From: an uncultured Mucilaginibacter sp.
GTDB lineage: Bacteria; Bacteroidota; Bacteroidia; Sphingobacteriales; Sphingobacteriaceae
Length of the DNA: 64,000 bases
Reading direction: 5' to 3'
Assembly (NCBI GenBank): GCA_913775265.1
Contig: CAJYJH010000064.1
Location: 33,384 to 97,383 of the forward strand
The stretch's first letter is position 1; each line of letters begins with the position of its first letter. A program made the position numbers and the translations under genes. This document shows positions 35,040 to 44,895 of the stretch, piece by piece. Below the pieces are notes generated by a model. The model made no database searches, was not told where the DNA came from, and saw only the letters and a list, made by a program, of their open reading frames with translations.

Positions 35040-36908
35040 ATGACACCTTTTAAATCCGTACTTACTGCCCTGCTGCTCACTGCATCGGGCGGCGTATTTG
35101 CGCAAAGCCAAACCGTGGTAGTAAACAGCCCCGACAAGCGCATTGCTTTAACCGTTTTTACTTCAGGTAAAAAGCTGGTTTACAATGTAAAGGCCGGCAG
35201 CACGCCCATTATTAACACCTCACCTTTAGGCCTGGTAGCCGATGGAGCCGACCTGGGCCAGGATGCCCGCATCAGCGGCAATGCCGTGCGCAGCAGTATT
35301 AACGAAACTTACCCTATTATCGGTAAACACACCACGGCCCGCAACCAGGCTAATGAGGCCGAAATCCCTTTTACCTCGGCCGGCAAGCCTATGGCACTGA
35401 TGGTGAGGGTTTATAACGATGGTGTGGCCATCAGGTATGCCATAGCGCCCGGTACCAAACATATTGACGGCGAACGCACCGGTTGGGTGCTGCCGCAAAA
35501 TACCGGCAAAGTGGCCTGGGCCGAGTTTTCGCAAAGCTACGAGGGCTTGAATTTTGTTACCCCGCTGGCCAAAATACCCGAAGATAAGGTGGTGATGCCG
35601 CCGTTAACCTTCCAGACGGGCAACTACTACGTGGCGCTTTCTGAGGCTGATGTGGAAAGCTTTTCAGACATGTCGCTGATGCGCAGCGGCAACACCTTTA
35701 CGGCAGCCTACCCCTTTGCCAAGCAAGGCTGGGACGTTATCCAACCTGCTAAACATATTTATTTAAACGGTACTTATAAAGGCAAAATGGTGTCGCCGTG
35801 GCGCACCACCATGATTGCCACCTCGCTTAACCAGTTAGCTAACTCCGACCTCATTACCAGCCTTTGCCCGGCACCGCCCAAGGGGGCTGATTTTGCTTGG
35901 GTAAAACCCGGCCGCAGTTTGTGGCAGTGGTGGAGCGTGGGCGCACCAAAGTTTGACGACCAGAAAAACTGGTACAATGCTGCCGCCAAACTAACCTGGG
36001 AATATTACCTGGTAGATGACGGCTGGCGCGACTGGAAACAAGAGGGTAAAGACAAGTGGGCCTTGCTGAAAGAAGTGATAGACTACGGCAAAACCGTAGG
36101 TGTACAATCATTGGTTTGGGTAGACTCCAAAGAATTTAGAAAAGCGCCCGAGCGCCAGGCTTATTTAAAGAAAGTAAAAGAGGCCGGTGCCGTAGGTATC
36201 AAGATTGACTTTATACCTGATGCCGATGCCGAAATTATGCAGTGGTATGCCGAAACACAGCAAGAGTGTGCCGACCTGAAGCTGTTGCTTAACTTCCACG
36301 GCAGTGTAAAACCTACGGGGTTGAACCGCACCTTCCCGAATGATATTACCCGCGAGGCCATCCGTGGCAACGAGTACCACATGACGCGCTACCGCCGCGT
36401 AATGCCGCCGCAGCACGACGTTACCGTGCCGTTTACCCGTTTACTGAATGGTCCGGCCGATTTTACTTCGGTTATACTTAATCCTAAAGAACTGGCCACT
36501 ACCAAATTTACCTGGCCGCACGAGTTTGCGCAGGCCATTGTATACAATTCGCCGGTTATCCATTTTGCTGATGAGTATAAATTTTACCTCGAAAGCCCAA
36601 TGTTTGACCTGTTTAAGGCCGTGCCAAGCACCTGGGACGAAACCCGTGTACTGCCTTGCAGCAGCCTGGGTGATGTAGTAGCATTTGCCCGCCGCAAAGG
36701 CACCACCTGGTGGATTGGGGTAATGAACGGCGGCGAAGAGCGCGAAGTAAAAATATCGCTCGACTTTTTAACCCGCCCAACCAAAGCTACCCTGGTGTAC
36801 GACGGCGAAACCAACACCAGCGTAGATAAAAAAGAGCAAACTGTAAACCCTAAACAGGTACTTACCTTAAAGCTACGCCCAAGCGGTGGTTTTGTAGCCA
36901 AAATGTAA
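35040..36908 (+). CDS. Glycoside hydrolase family 97 enzyme
   Basis: This is a 622-residue secreted protein (signal peptide ending VFAQ). The N-terminal beta-sandwich carries 'VRVYNDGVAIRYAI' and 'VAWAEFSQSYEG'. The TIM barrel has 'WWSVGAPKFDDQKNWYNAAAKLTWEYYLVDDGW' and 'GAVGIKIDFIPDADAEIMQWY', and the C-terminal domain ends in antiparallel strands. Asp 390 of KIDF aligns by motif with the nucleophile of retaining (alpha-galactosidase-like) members, whereas SusB-type inverting enzymes use Glu residues. This favours an alpha-galactosidase role (inference). It is monocistronic, with its own terminator. Confidence 0.9.
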   Translation: MTPFKSVLTALLLTASGGVFAQSQTVVVNSPDKRIALTVFTSGKKLVYNVKAGSTPIINTSPLGLVADGADLGQDARISGNAVRSSINETYPIIGKHTTARNQANEAEIPFTSAGKPMALMVRVYNDGVAIRYAIAPGTKHIDGERTGWVLPQNTGKVAWAEFSQSYEGLNFVTPLAKIPEDKVVMPPLTFQTGNYYVALSEADVESFSDMSLMRSGNTFTAAYPFAKQGWDVIQPAKHIYLNGTYKGKMVSPWRTTMIATSLNQLANSDLITSLCPAPPKGADFAWVKPGRSLWQWWSVGAPKFDDQKNWYNAAAKLTWEYYLVDDGWRDWKQEGKDKWALLKEVIDYGKTVGVQSLVWVDSKEFRKAPERQAYLKKVKEAGAVGIKIDFIPDADAEIMQWYAETQQECADLKLLLNFHGSVKPTGLNRTFPNDITREAIRGNEYHMTRYRRVMPPQHDVTVPFTRLLNGPADFTSVILNPKELATTKFTWPHEFAQAIVYNSPVIHFADEYKFYLESPMFDLFKAVPSTWDETRVLPCSSLGDVVAFARRKGTTWWIGVMNGGEEREVKISLDFLTRPTKATLVYDGETNTSVDKKEQTVNPKQVLTLKLRPSGGFVAKM

Positions 36909-36932
36909 GTAAGGTGTTAACTTAATAGTCTT

Positions 36933-36967
36933 AACCGGTGCAGGGTAACCTGCACCGGTTTTTTTTA
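36933..36967 (+). terminator. Strong intrinsic terminator after GH97
   Basis: A perfect 12-bp stem AACCGGTGCAGG/CCTGCACCGGTT with loop GTAA is followed by a T-run. Confidence 0.92.
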
Positions 36968-37590
36968 TTTTTAAACAGTTAAATACCGAAAGGTGGTTTT
37001 TTATTGGCCGAGTTAAGTGCCGCTTTTAAGGTATTTTAAAAGGCACTAACGTTGTTTTGAGGCCAAAAAGGCCGGCCTGCTTGGGTTGAAAGCGGGCCGG
37101 TAATCAAATAAAAAAAATGGATCTGCTATGATAACAAGGGCATGAAGAATTACATGGCCCCCGGGGCACAATGCCCTGCGTGATTAACAAATATGTGATG
37201 ATAAACGGAAGTGGTGAATAAAGGTTTAAAAAAATACAGATTTAATGTTATTACACTAAATCGTATTTGGTAAGTAATAGCCGTGGCTAAAATAAACTGC
37301 CCGAAGCTGCTAACACCCGTTACAAAAACCAAAGATGAAAACCCGGCATACATTAGTTTAGCAAACTGACAGATACACCCTTAACATTGATAGAAGTGTA
37401 TTAGCATCTAAAACATATTTGGCCATGCCGGAATAGATAACGGGATGTTACCTGACATGTAAAAAACAGGTTTTACGCTCAGTGGCAGATTTACTCATGA
37501 TATACTGATATGTACCGGCATAACCTTTCTATGAGAGAAGACTATGTTTTTTACTTATTTCCGCTCTTTTGTCAAAAAAATTATTTGACC
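36968..37590. other. 620-base gene-free stretch with hairpins
   Basis: No gene is seen. It holds a hairpin AGTGCC..TTTTAA/TTAAAAGGCACT (about 37016-37048) and a second one, CCGGCCTGCTT/AAAGCGGGCCGG (about 37071-37100), followed by A's. The rest is AT-rich without clear structure. Confidence 0.5.
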
Positions 37591-38142
37591 TCAAGGTCTT
37601 AAACATGTTGTCTGCGCAACAATGGTATCTTTCCATTGTTGCAGCTTCGTGTCGCTGTAATGGCGGGCAGGGGTTTCGAGCTTGCAGAAACGGATACCTT
37701 TTTGGCGGCAATGCTGCGCCAGGGGCATAATTTGTGCCTTTATGTTGGGTAACCCATTGAAGGTTTTGCGGGTAAAATACACGGCTTGCAGGTGGGGCAG
37801 GGCATCAACAATAGCAATCACATTGTTCCACTCCGAAACGTAACCATCGGCGGCATCATCCTCGGCTTCGGCTTCCAGTCCGGCGGGAAGGTCGAGGCTT
37901 TTTATTACGTCGGCAAAATCTATTTTGTACCGGGCCATAAACGCCTGCTTGCTGGCCAGTGGTTCATCTTTAAGCGGCGCTAACCCATAGGCCTGCGGTA
38001 ACAGGTGCCACAAAAAATTTCGCGGTCGCCCGTAAAAAAAATCCGGCGCGCCGGCCACGTCGGGCGTAAAGGTGCCCAGTATGAGTATTTGGGTATCCGG
38101 GTTGGGTTGATAGTCGGGCAGTTTATGGGTTATAATGGGCAT
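37591..38142 (-). CDS. Uracil/hypoxanthine-DNA glycosylase superfamily protein (family 6-like)
   Basis: The ATG at 38142 gives a 183-residue protein. Conserved features are 'QILILGTFTPDVAGAPDFFYGRPRNFLWHLLP' (G-T-F plus the F-Y-G-x-P-R-N-x-F/L-W block of family 6 glycosylases), 'IDFADVIKSLD' and a C-terminal 'LETPARHYSD' in place of the usual P-S-P/T-S loop. Family 6 enzymes remove hypoxanthine or deaminated bases from DNA. The GTFTP variation leaves the exact substrate uncertain. Confidence 0.75.
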   Translation of the reverse strand: MPIITHKLPDYQPNPDTQILILGTFTPDVAGAPDFFYGRPRNFLWHLLPQAYGLAPLKDEPLASKQAFMARYKIDFADVIKSLDLPAGLEAEAEDDAADGYVSEWNNVIAIVDALPHLQAVYFTRKTFNGLPNIKAQIMPLAQHCRQKGIRFCKLETPARHYSDTKLQQWKDTIVAQTTCLRP

Positions 38143-38242
38143 GGTGTGTTGCAAAGATAAGGTTTATAAAAATGGTTAAAAGACGGCCGGCCGATAACAG
38201 TATGGTTAATTGATTATATTAGGCATATTATTATTGAGGTAA

Positions 38243-39057
38243 ATGAAGCCTATCTTATCACTTGCGGGTGTATTTATTGCGTTGAGCTGCGCAGCACAGG
38301 CCCCTGTTTCCCCTAAAACCAAACCTAAGTTAAGTTTACGGCAATTGATTCACCGCAACCCTAACGAACCTAACTCTACTTATCATAAGCACTTTGTGGT
38401 AGATATGGTTGATGGCCGGTTGCATATTACCCGGCAGGTAAGTTCATCTGTAAAAACCTATCCGGTGGCCGGAGGTTCATTAATTGCACTAAATGTAGGC
38501 GAGTGGGGAGGCGGGTTATATTACAAGCCGGATGATACCACCTGCACCGGTTTAATAGTTAACCAAAAAAGGTACCTATTTTGCGCAAAGAGCGTTACTC
38601 GATGGTTAGCATGTTGTTAAGCGATCCGAATTTTAAGCTAAATGATGCCCCGTTAGCATCAATACACGATAATGGAAATGCAAGCGCTATTACGCCGTTT
38701 AAAGGATCGCTGCTGGTGGGCATTGGTCACTTTAGTTTTACCGACGATGAAGGGAGCTTGCTGATGGTTACCAGGAGTGAAGACGGATTTACAACCGAAA
38801 AATTGATGGATGTGGGTGATGCCCCGGTGGCCATAACAACCAATAAGGATAAAATTTATATCGCCACCAATAAAGGCCTCATCGTTGTCGATAACGGACA
38901 AGTAACCTTGAAACTACCTTGGGTTAGTGATAGGTTTTGGGTGTACAATATGGCGATGACGGATGAGCGGCATATTTATATAGGCCTCGAGAAAGGTTAT
39001 GCAAAACTCGATATTATAACCAGGAAGTTAACTACTTACACTTATTATCAGCCTTAA
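38243..39057 (+). pseudogene. Secreted protein gene with a frameshift in an A-tract
   Basis: The first frame (38243-38620) starts with a signal peptide 'MKPILSLAGVFIALSCAAQ' and runs to '...LIVNQK'. Adding one A to the A6 tract (about 38564-38570) would join it to the second frame ('...VPILRKERYSMVSMLLSDPNF...TTYTYYQP', stop at 39057). The joined product would be about 271 residues and propeller-like ('PVAITTNKDKIYIATNKGLIVVDNG'). It is either a recent mutation or a base-call error. No family is recognised. Confidence 0.65.
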
Positions 39058-39281
39058 ACGTGCTGATAAACAGGTTATCAGGCATTACTTTTACGCCTGC
39101 TCAAATATCATCGTAAGCTTTTTAAAACAACCGCTTGTTTGACTCATAACCACACCCAAAAGTTGTGCTCAACAACCTGAGGTTCTGTAATGATCGGAAA
39201 CTTATGCCATTACCTGGTGTTGAATTTTACGCTGCCGGGCAACAAAGCAAGGGGCAAAACAAATACTAAAAAATCTACATC

Positions 39282-39635
39282 ATGGCCGAAGAAAAATCAG
39301 AACTGGAGCATTTAGAAAAAACCACCGAGGCGTTAGAAAACAGCATCGAAAAAGAATCGCAAACCGGATCTACCTCCGGCATCAACAGCTGGATTAAAAC
39401 CCTGGAAGGTAAACGCGGTTTTGCACCCATTGTACACAACCTCGAAAAACTGAAAGAAGCTATTGCCGATAAAGACGGTAAGAAAGTGTATACCCTGTTA
39501 GAAAAACTGGGCGATGAAACCGTAGCCGCCGCCGAAAAAGCCGAAGGCACGGAAGCCAAAGCCGTTAAAAAGCTGGGGCAAACCTTGCTTAAAGGTGCCA
39601 AACTGGTAAAAAAACTGGTAGGCGAAGAGAAATAA
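39282..39635 (+). CDS. Small charged helical protein
   Basis: This 117-residue protein is rich in Glu, Lys and Ala with predicted long helices ('SELEHLEKTTEALENSIEKE', 'LEKLKEAIADKDGKKVYTLLEKLGDETVAAAEKAEG'). It has no signal peptide and no family I recognise. Composition resembles stress-induced or nucleoid-type small proteins. Monocistronic with a terminator. Confidence 0.65.
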   Translation: MAEEKSELEHLEKTTEALENSIEKESQTGSTSGINSWIKTLEGKRGFAPIVHNLEKLKEAIADKDGKKVYTLLEKLGDETVAAAEKAEGTEAKAVKKLGQTLLKGAKLVKKLVGEEK

Positions 39636-39693
39636 AAGAACGTTTTACCGGCCCTCAAAAGCCGGGTTGTTTAAATGTGTAAGTTTATTGTAG

Positions 39694-39727
39694 AAGGCTG
39701 TTCCTGCAAATGGAGCAGCTTTTTTTG
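39694..39727 (+). terminator. Intrinsic terminator
   Basis: Stem AAGGCTGTTCC/GGAGCAGCTTT (two G-U pairs) with a seven-base loop is followed by T's. It follows the small helical protein gene. Confidence 0.7.
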
Positions 39728-39785
39728 TGGTTAATAGCCTTGCCTGTACAGTATTATAGTGGTATATTTAAGCTTTATCTGCGCA

Positions 39786-40373
39786 ATGCCTTTATCACAA
39801 AAAATATTAGTTTTATGGTTTATTTTGCTGTTTTGGGCAGGTAATGTTTTAGCCCAGCAGCCGGCACCGTTAATTAACTGGCATGCCGACAGTTTGCTAA
39901 CCTGGAGCGACTTTAAGGGCGGGGTACAGTCTGATAGTCCGTTTTCGGCTTATACCTATTATGGCATTACTTATCGTTACACATGCCATGAGCGCCTCGG
40001 AAAGTATACGGTTACCTTCACCACCAAAAGCCACGCAGACCCTAACCAGTGCTGGTCTAAAGTTGAAAAGCAAACTCCGGCCTTATTAAGTCACGAGCAG
40101 ATGCATTTTAACATTGCCGAATTTTTTGCAAGGCAACTGCTGGTTGCTTTTAACAATTACTCGTACACCGTTAATTATAAAGATGAGATTAAGCAGGTTT
40201 ATGAAAACATGGCAGTCAGGCACCGCAATATGCAGGAATTGTACGATCAGCAAACCAAACATTCTATCCATAAAATTATGCAGGCGCGCTGGGAGCTTTA
40301 TATTGATAACATCCTCAGGCAACCCTGTAATTTAGAGGATGCATTAGCTCTTGCGCCCGTAGCCGGCCGGTAG
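39786..40373 (+). CDS. Secreted DUF922-like putative Zn-dependent protein
   Basis: The start at ATG 39786 gives a signal peptide ending 'GNVLAQ'. The 195-residue product has 'WHADSLLTWSDFKGGV...YYGITYRYT' and the putative zinc motif 'LLSHEQMHFNIAEFFARQL' (HExxH at about 108-112). This is the DUF922 arrangement, thought to be secreted metalloproteases. There is no obvious operon partner. Confidence 0.75.
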   Translation: MPLSQKILVLWFILLFWAGNVLAQQPAPLINWHADSLLTWSDFKGGVQSDSPFSAYTYYGITYRYTCHERLGKYTVTFTTKSHADPNQCWSKVEKQTPALLSHEQMHFNIAEFFARQLLVAFNNYSYTVNYKDEIKQVYENMAVRHRNMQELYDQQTKHSIHKIMQARWELYIDNILRQPCNLEDALALAPVAGR

Positions 40374-40573
40374 TTTTTACTTGTCGTAACCATTTTAAGC
40401 CGTTAAAACGCTGATGAGTATGGTAAGCTGACCACATTATATTAGCTAAGTGCGGCGAACTGAAACGCTGCCCCGGCTTTACGCCGGCATTTAAAGTTGG
40501 TAGTTACCGTTACCGGTAATCAGCATCCGGCGGCCTGCACAGCTGCACTGCAAATAAGTACAGGCAGGCCGGT

Positions 40574-40601
40574 TAACTATACGCCGGAAACTCTATTTTT
40601 G
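40574..40601 (+). promoter_or_regulatory. Candidate Bacteroidota-type promoter of the flippase gene
   Basis: TATTTTTG at 40594-40601 fits the -7 consensus TAnnTTTG. The -33 region is weak. It lies 57 bases before the flippase start, in a 280-base gene-free stretch that also holds a CCGGCGGCCTG/CAGGC.GGCCGG inverted repeat. Confidence 0.35.
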
Positions 40602-40657
40602 CCTGCCGGCAACACGCAACCCAATTGCATAGCGTAATTTAACAGGTTAAAACATTA

Positions 40658-42085
40658 ATGGGCCTTAAAAAAAACATGGTAAGCAATGTGGTGCTTACAA
40701 CGTCTACCATTGTTATCTCTTTCATCACGTTCCCTTATGTTACCCGCACATTGTTGCCCCAAAATATGGGCAATGTGCTGTTTGTTGATGCATTTACCCA
40801 GTATTTTATTGTTTTTTCGTCATTAGGCATTCCGTTTTACGGCGTGCGCGAAATTGCCCGGTTCAAGGGCAGCAAGGCTCAGCAATCGGCTTTGGTAAGC
40901 AGTTTGGTTAGTTTACAGTTGGGTCTTTCGGTGCTGTTTTCGGGCGTGTTTTTAGGGCTGGGATTTTTCATCCCTGCACTGGCATCAAACTTTAACCTGG
41001 TGGTGCTGGGTTGCCTTACCATTATGGCCTCCACGTTTTCAATTGAGTGGTTTTACCAGGGTACCGAAAACTTTACCTACATCACCAAAAGATCTTTGAT
41101 CATTAAGCTCTTAAGTGTGGCAGCCATCTTTTTACTGGTAAGGCAGGCCAACAGCCATACGGCTTATTACTTTATACTGTTTGCCGTAGTTTTAAGCAAT
41201 GCTCTGCTCAATTTTGGCAACTACCTGTTTAAGCTGGCCGGCGGGTTTAAAGTTACATTCAACTACCGGGCTCACCTCCGGCCGTTACTGGTACTGTTCA
41301 GCATCAATATTTCGGTAAGCGTGTATGTAATTTTAGATACCATTATACTGGGACTTTTTACCGATGCTATCAATGTAAGCTATTACAGTATACCGCTTAA
41401 ACTGGTAAAAATGGTATGGGTTATTGTCGGCGGATCGAGTGTGGTACTTATACCGCGGGTAGCCAGGTATTATACGGATAATAACCCGGCAGAGGCGGCC
41501 GGCTTGCTTAAAAAATCCCTTAGCCTGGTATTTATCGTCACTATACCTTTCGCTGTGCTATGTTTGTTTTTTGCCAAAGAGGTGCTGTTTACCGTGTTTG
41601 GCACCAAATACCTGGCAGCACAGGTATCACTGCAGATATTATCAGTGGTGCCCCTTATCATCGGGGTATGCAGCGTATTCGGTACGCAGTTTTTGCTGCC
41701 CATCGGTCACGAAAAAAGCATTCTGCACGCCTCTGTTTGCGGCCTGGTGGTAAGCCTGTTGCTTAACTTTTTACTGATACCGCATTTTAAATTTATAGGA
41801 TCGGCCTTGGCCTGCGTTGCAGCCGAAACTGCCGTATGTGCTTTTATATTGGCCAAAGCCCGCAAACAAATTAATATACAGGTAGATGTAGCTTTGCTGT
41901 GCCTGGTAGCGGCCACGTGTGCTATTACCTTGCCAGTGGGCATACTGTTGAAAATGTACCTGCAAAATATGCTGTTACTTGTTGTGGTAGGAGTTACGTA
42001 TATTTTGATTTTCGCATCCCTGCAGTATTTTGTGTTTAAAAATGCTTTCATCAACAGTTTGCTGGCGTTTAAGAAAGCTGTTTAG
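40658..42085 (+). CDS. Polysaccharide flippase (Wzx-like, MATE/MOP superfamily)
   Basis: This is a 475-residue inner-membrane protein with about 14 helices. The N-terminus 'VVLTTSTIVISFITFPYVTRTLLPQNMGNVLFVDAFTQYFIVFSSLGIPFYGVREIARF' is typical of Wzx O-antigen or capsule flippases. It would move undecaprenyl-linked oligosaccharides across the inner membrane. No glycosyltransferases lie next to it, so it is an isolated flippase gene, which is unusual. Confidence 0.9.
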   Translation: MGLKKNMVSNVVLTTSTIVISFITFPYVTRTLLPQNMGNVLFVDAFTQYFIVFSSLGIPFYGVREIARFKGSKAQQSALVSSLVSLQLGLSVLFSGVFLGLGFFIPALASNFNLVVLGCLTIMASTFSIEWFYQGTENFTYITKRSLIIKLLSVAAIFLLVRQANSHTAYYFILFAVVLSNALLNFGNYLFKLAGGFKVTFNYRAHLRPLLVLFSINISVSVYVILDTIILGLFTDAINVSYYSIPLKLVKMVWVIVGGSSVVLIPRVARYYTDNNPAEAAGLLKKSLSLVFIVTIPFAVLCLFFAKEVLFTVFGTKYLAAQVSLQILSVVPLIIGVCSVFGTQFLLPIGHEKSILHASVCGLVVSLLLNFLLIPHFKFIGSALACVAAETAVCAFILAKARKQINIQVDVALLCLVAATCAITLPVGILLKMYLQNMLLLVVVGVTYILIFASLQYFVFKNAFINSLLAFKKAV

Positions 42086-42176
42086 GCTGGTTAGTAGCGT
42101 ACCAGAGATGTAAAGTGTAAGGCTTCCGGGTTAAATTCAGGTTTTATCTTGCAGCCAAAGAGGGTAAGCCCCAGTG

Positions 42177-42515
42177 TAGCCTGGCCCCCTAAAGGAAGAA
42201 CCTCTCCTAAATCCTCTCCAAAGGAGAGGACTTTTGATTAGCGGGATGGTCATGATCAATTCTGTTGATTTTCAAATTCAGTAAATTCCGGTTCAGACAG
42301 ATAAGCGCAAAGGCCCGCTGTTGCGCCCGGGCCAGCGAGGGGACCGTGCGGCTGTAAGGTGATCGCAACAGGTAAGCCGTTATTCACGGAGTGTTTGTTT
42401 TCTATAGGTGTTCATGAAATCGCTGCGCTAAGTTTTGTTTTTTTGGGGGCTATGCCAAAAGATATAGCGCCCGCGGCGATGAGCGGACTGTGGTGAGTAA
42501 ACAACCACTAACCTA
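42177..42515 (-). repeat. Composite repeat: C/G-rich element plus family A copy 4 with insertion
   Basis: CCTCTCC/GGAGAGG hairpin and flank (42200-42290) match the arrangement at 24.97 kb in reverse. Family A follows (about 42290-42515) and carries an extra segment of about 55 bases between its two hairpins (about 42376-42440, TTATTCACGGAGTG...GCTGCGCTAAG). The same insertion is in copy 5 at 54.0 kb. The 490-base gap has no gene. Confidence 0.7.
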
Positions 42516-42576
42516 AGTTAAAAACGCACAAACCAAACTTAAAACCCCGTACTAACCACTAACCATCACCACACCT

Positions 42577-44271
42577 TTACTTTAACCCACTGATAAAGCC
42601 TGCATAAGCCGCTTTCTTTTTATAGCTTGCATCAAAAAGCAGGGGAGCATCGGGTCGGGTGGCGGTGTTAATCCAGCTATCGGTATCGGCTACGCCCCAT
42701 ACGGTTACGCCGTAACGTTGTGCGGCAGGTACGTTTTTGATGTACGAACTGATGATGTTTTTGTATAGCGTTTGCTGTGCCGTTAAATCGGCTGCCGACG
42801 GTGTGTAGGTAGTTAACTTACCGGTGTTGAGGGCTACATCCAGCTCCGAAATGCGCACCTTTAAACCGGTGGCCGCCAGTACCCGGAAACCGTAATCAAT
42901 TCCGGATAAACTGGTGTTCAGGCTTACGTGCATCTGGGTGCCAATGCCATCTACCGTAGCGCCTGCATTGTTGAGGTACTTAACCAGCGCGGCCATCGAG
43001 TCTACCTTGGCCTTAGACCATTCCAGGTTATAATCGTTGATAAACAGCTGGGCATCGGGCGCTGTTTGGCGGGCATACTTAAAGGCCCGCAGTATATAAT
43101 TATCGGCCTCGCGGTTGCCGCCAATATATTGGGCATACAAAAACTGGTTGCTGGCATTGGCGGTGGGTATGGTATAATTTACCTGGCTCCTGATCTGCCC
43201 GTTATCCATCAAAGCCTCGTTCACAACGTCCCAGGCTTTTATTTTACCTGCGTAGCGCAATATGGTGGTGGTAATGTAGCGCTTCATTTCGGCATCAATT
43301 ACGGCGGCCGCCTGTGCCTGCGTAGGTTGGACGGAGCCGGACCCCGGGTTGGCCTGCGCCGGATCCTGCACCACCACGTTATCAATAGTATACGTGCCTG
43401 CCGACGGAAAATTAAACCGGATGCTGGGCGAGCCCTCGGCCACCGTGAGCGAAAACGTATAGGTTGCCCACGAGGTGGTAGGGGTAATATCGTACTGCAG
43501 GTAGTTTTGGTTTTGTACCACCACGCGCACCTTGCCGCCACCGGCTGCCGCCTTTATATCTACCGAAAAATTAAGAGTGCGGCCGGGTGTTACCGTAAAT
43601 GCCGGCCCCAGCGACTGTACATCATACCCATTGACGCCGGGCGTGGTAACGGCCACCTGCAATGCCCTGGCCGAGTTATTACCCGCAGCGGCAGTATACG
43701 TTGCTACCGATGCGTTGCCCGCCAGGTTGGTCCAGCCCGTAAAGTTGTTGCCGCTGCCTGCTTCAAAATCGCCGTTGAGGCTGCCGAGCAGGTTAGGGGC
43801 GGGCGTGGCGCCGGGGCCGGGTTTAATCAGGGCACTTATCAACCCGTTTAAATAATTAGCGTTTTGCTGTGCATGCCAAACCAGCGTGTGCCCGTACACA
43901 CCGATGTTGTTGGCAGCGCACAGGTTGTAAAGGGCATCGGCTGTAGAGTAGTTATACGAGCCGTCGTTTTTAACTACCGAGCCTTCTTTAAGTTCGTTGC
44001 CAAACGTTACCCAGTTGGCTTCGCGTTTAACGGTGGCTAAATAGGCAGGCACTGTGCTCATGCTGCCATAGGTAACAGCCATACCAAAATTGCTGAACAC
44101 CGGGGCCGAAACCACCTTAATGGTACCGGCAGTATCGGCTAAGGGATTAACAGAGGTGGCAGTGCTGCCCTCGCCTGTAGCGGCACCACTCACTTTCGCG
44201 TCTTTTTTGCAGGCATTAAGCAACAAAACTGCAGGTATAATCAGCAGCAACGGCCGTAAAAAAGTTTTCAT
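42577..44271 (-). CDS. GH10 endo-1,4-beta-xylanase lipoprotein with inserted carbohydrate-binding module
   Basis: This is a 564-residue lipoprotein (lipobox LNAC, Cys 21). The GH10 barrel starts at about residue 50 with 'FGMAVTYG...VTFGNELKEG...GVYGHTLVWHAQQ'. It is interrupted by a CBM4/9-like beta-sandwich at about 163-305 and resumes with 'IKAWDVVNEAL' (acid/base E352) and 'LKVRISELDVAL' (nucleophile E476). This insertion is known for Bacteroidota GH10 enzymes acting on xylan at the cell surface. A LacI-type palindrome lies about 110 bases upstream. Confidence 0.93.
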   Translation of the reverse strand: MKTFLRPLLLIIPAVLLLNACKKDAKVSGAATGEGSTATSVNPLADTAGTIKVVSAPVFSNFGMAVTYGSMSTVPAYLATVKREANWVTFGNELKEGSVVKNDGSYNYSTADALYNLCAANNIGVYGHTLVWHAQQNANYLNGLISALIKPGPGATPAPNLLGSLNGDFEAGSGNNFTGWTNLAGNASVATYTAAAGNNSARALQVAVTTPGVNGYDVQSLGPAFTVTPGRTLNFSVDIKAAAGGGKVRVVVQNQNYLQYDITPTTSWATYTFSLTVAEGSPSIRFNFPSAGTYTIDNVVVQDPAQANPGSGSVQPTQAQAAAVIDAEMKRYITTTILRYAGKIKAWDVVNEALMDNGQIRSQVNYTIPTANASNQFLYAQYIGGNREADNYILRAFKYARQTAPDAQLFINDYNLEWSKAKVDSMAALVKYLNNAGATVDGIGTQMHVSLNTSLSGIDYGFRVLAATGLKVRISELDVALNTGKLTTYTPSAADLTAQQTLYKNIISSYIKNVPAAQRYGVTVWGVADTDSWINTATRPDAPLLFDASYKKKAAYAGFISGLK

Positions 44272-44383
44272 GACGGGGTTGAATGTTTTTGTTCAGTGTT
44301 TATGTCAGGCAGGTAAATGGCTGTTAAATCCCGCCCAATACCTATTGGTTTGTGGTATAAAGTAAGCGATAAGTTAACAATAA

Positions 44384-44397
44384 TACAATCGATTGCA
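44384..44397. promoter_or_regulatory. Putative LacI-family operator upstream of the xylanase
   Basis: TACAATCGATTGCA is a near-perfect palindrome centred on ATCGAT, the core seen in LacI-family operators. It lies 113-126 bases upstream of the xylanase start. No LacI gene is in the window. Confidence 0.5.
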
Positions 44398-44551
44398 TAA
44401 ATTAATTTGGTGTTAGAGTTTTATTAGAAGTGTTTAACTTTAGTGGCAAAATAATACCCGATCTGGCGTATAGGTTATTTTAAAATGTAGCGCGAAAAAT
44501 GTCGGTAAGTCCGGTTTAATGCTACCTTTAAATGTTTTCACCTTAAAACAC

Positions 44552-44806
44552 ATGAGCTTAGTTGTAAACGGAAATACCTACCACCTTGAAGTTGCCAGTG
44601 ACATCATCCGCGATGGGTTAGGCATTGAAGTTTACTTGTCTGATGGCCGCGAAATACTGGCCGAAATATTTAGGAACGACCACCTTAAAAAAATACAGTT
44701 TAGCAGTTTTAAGCTGGATATACACTTGGAAGTTATTGAAGAGCTGATGCGGCGTTTTGAGCTTTCGGTTGGGCGCAATTTTCAGGATGACTTACCGGAT
44801 TTTTAG
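44552..44806 (+). CDS. Small hypothetical protein
   Basis: The ATG at 44552 gives 84 residues ('MSLVVNGNTYHLEVASDIIRDGLGIEVY...RDHL' type). It is soluble, with no signal peptide, and ends in a helix 'VIEELMRRFELSVGRNFQDDLPDF'. The frame is also open to an upstream ATG at 44519. No family is recognised. Confidence 0.6.
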   Translation: MSLVVNGNTYHLEVASDIIRDGLGIEVYLSDGREILAEIFRNDHLKKIQFSSFKLDIHLEVIEELMRRFELSVGRNFQDDLPDF

Positions 44807-44895
44807 GCTTTGGCGTTCCAATATAAATTGAATTTTTAAAAGGTTGATAAAGGCGTGCGGCCTGGCATATACAACCGTGGTCTGCATGATCAAAA

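Noticed and set aside
42928..43851. A 307-codon open frame antisense to the GH10 xylanase gene
   Set aside because: It mirrors the codon pattern of the xylanase on the other strand, has no signal or family motif, and the xylanase has intact catalytic motifs.
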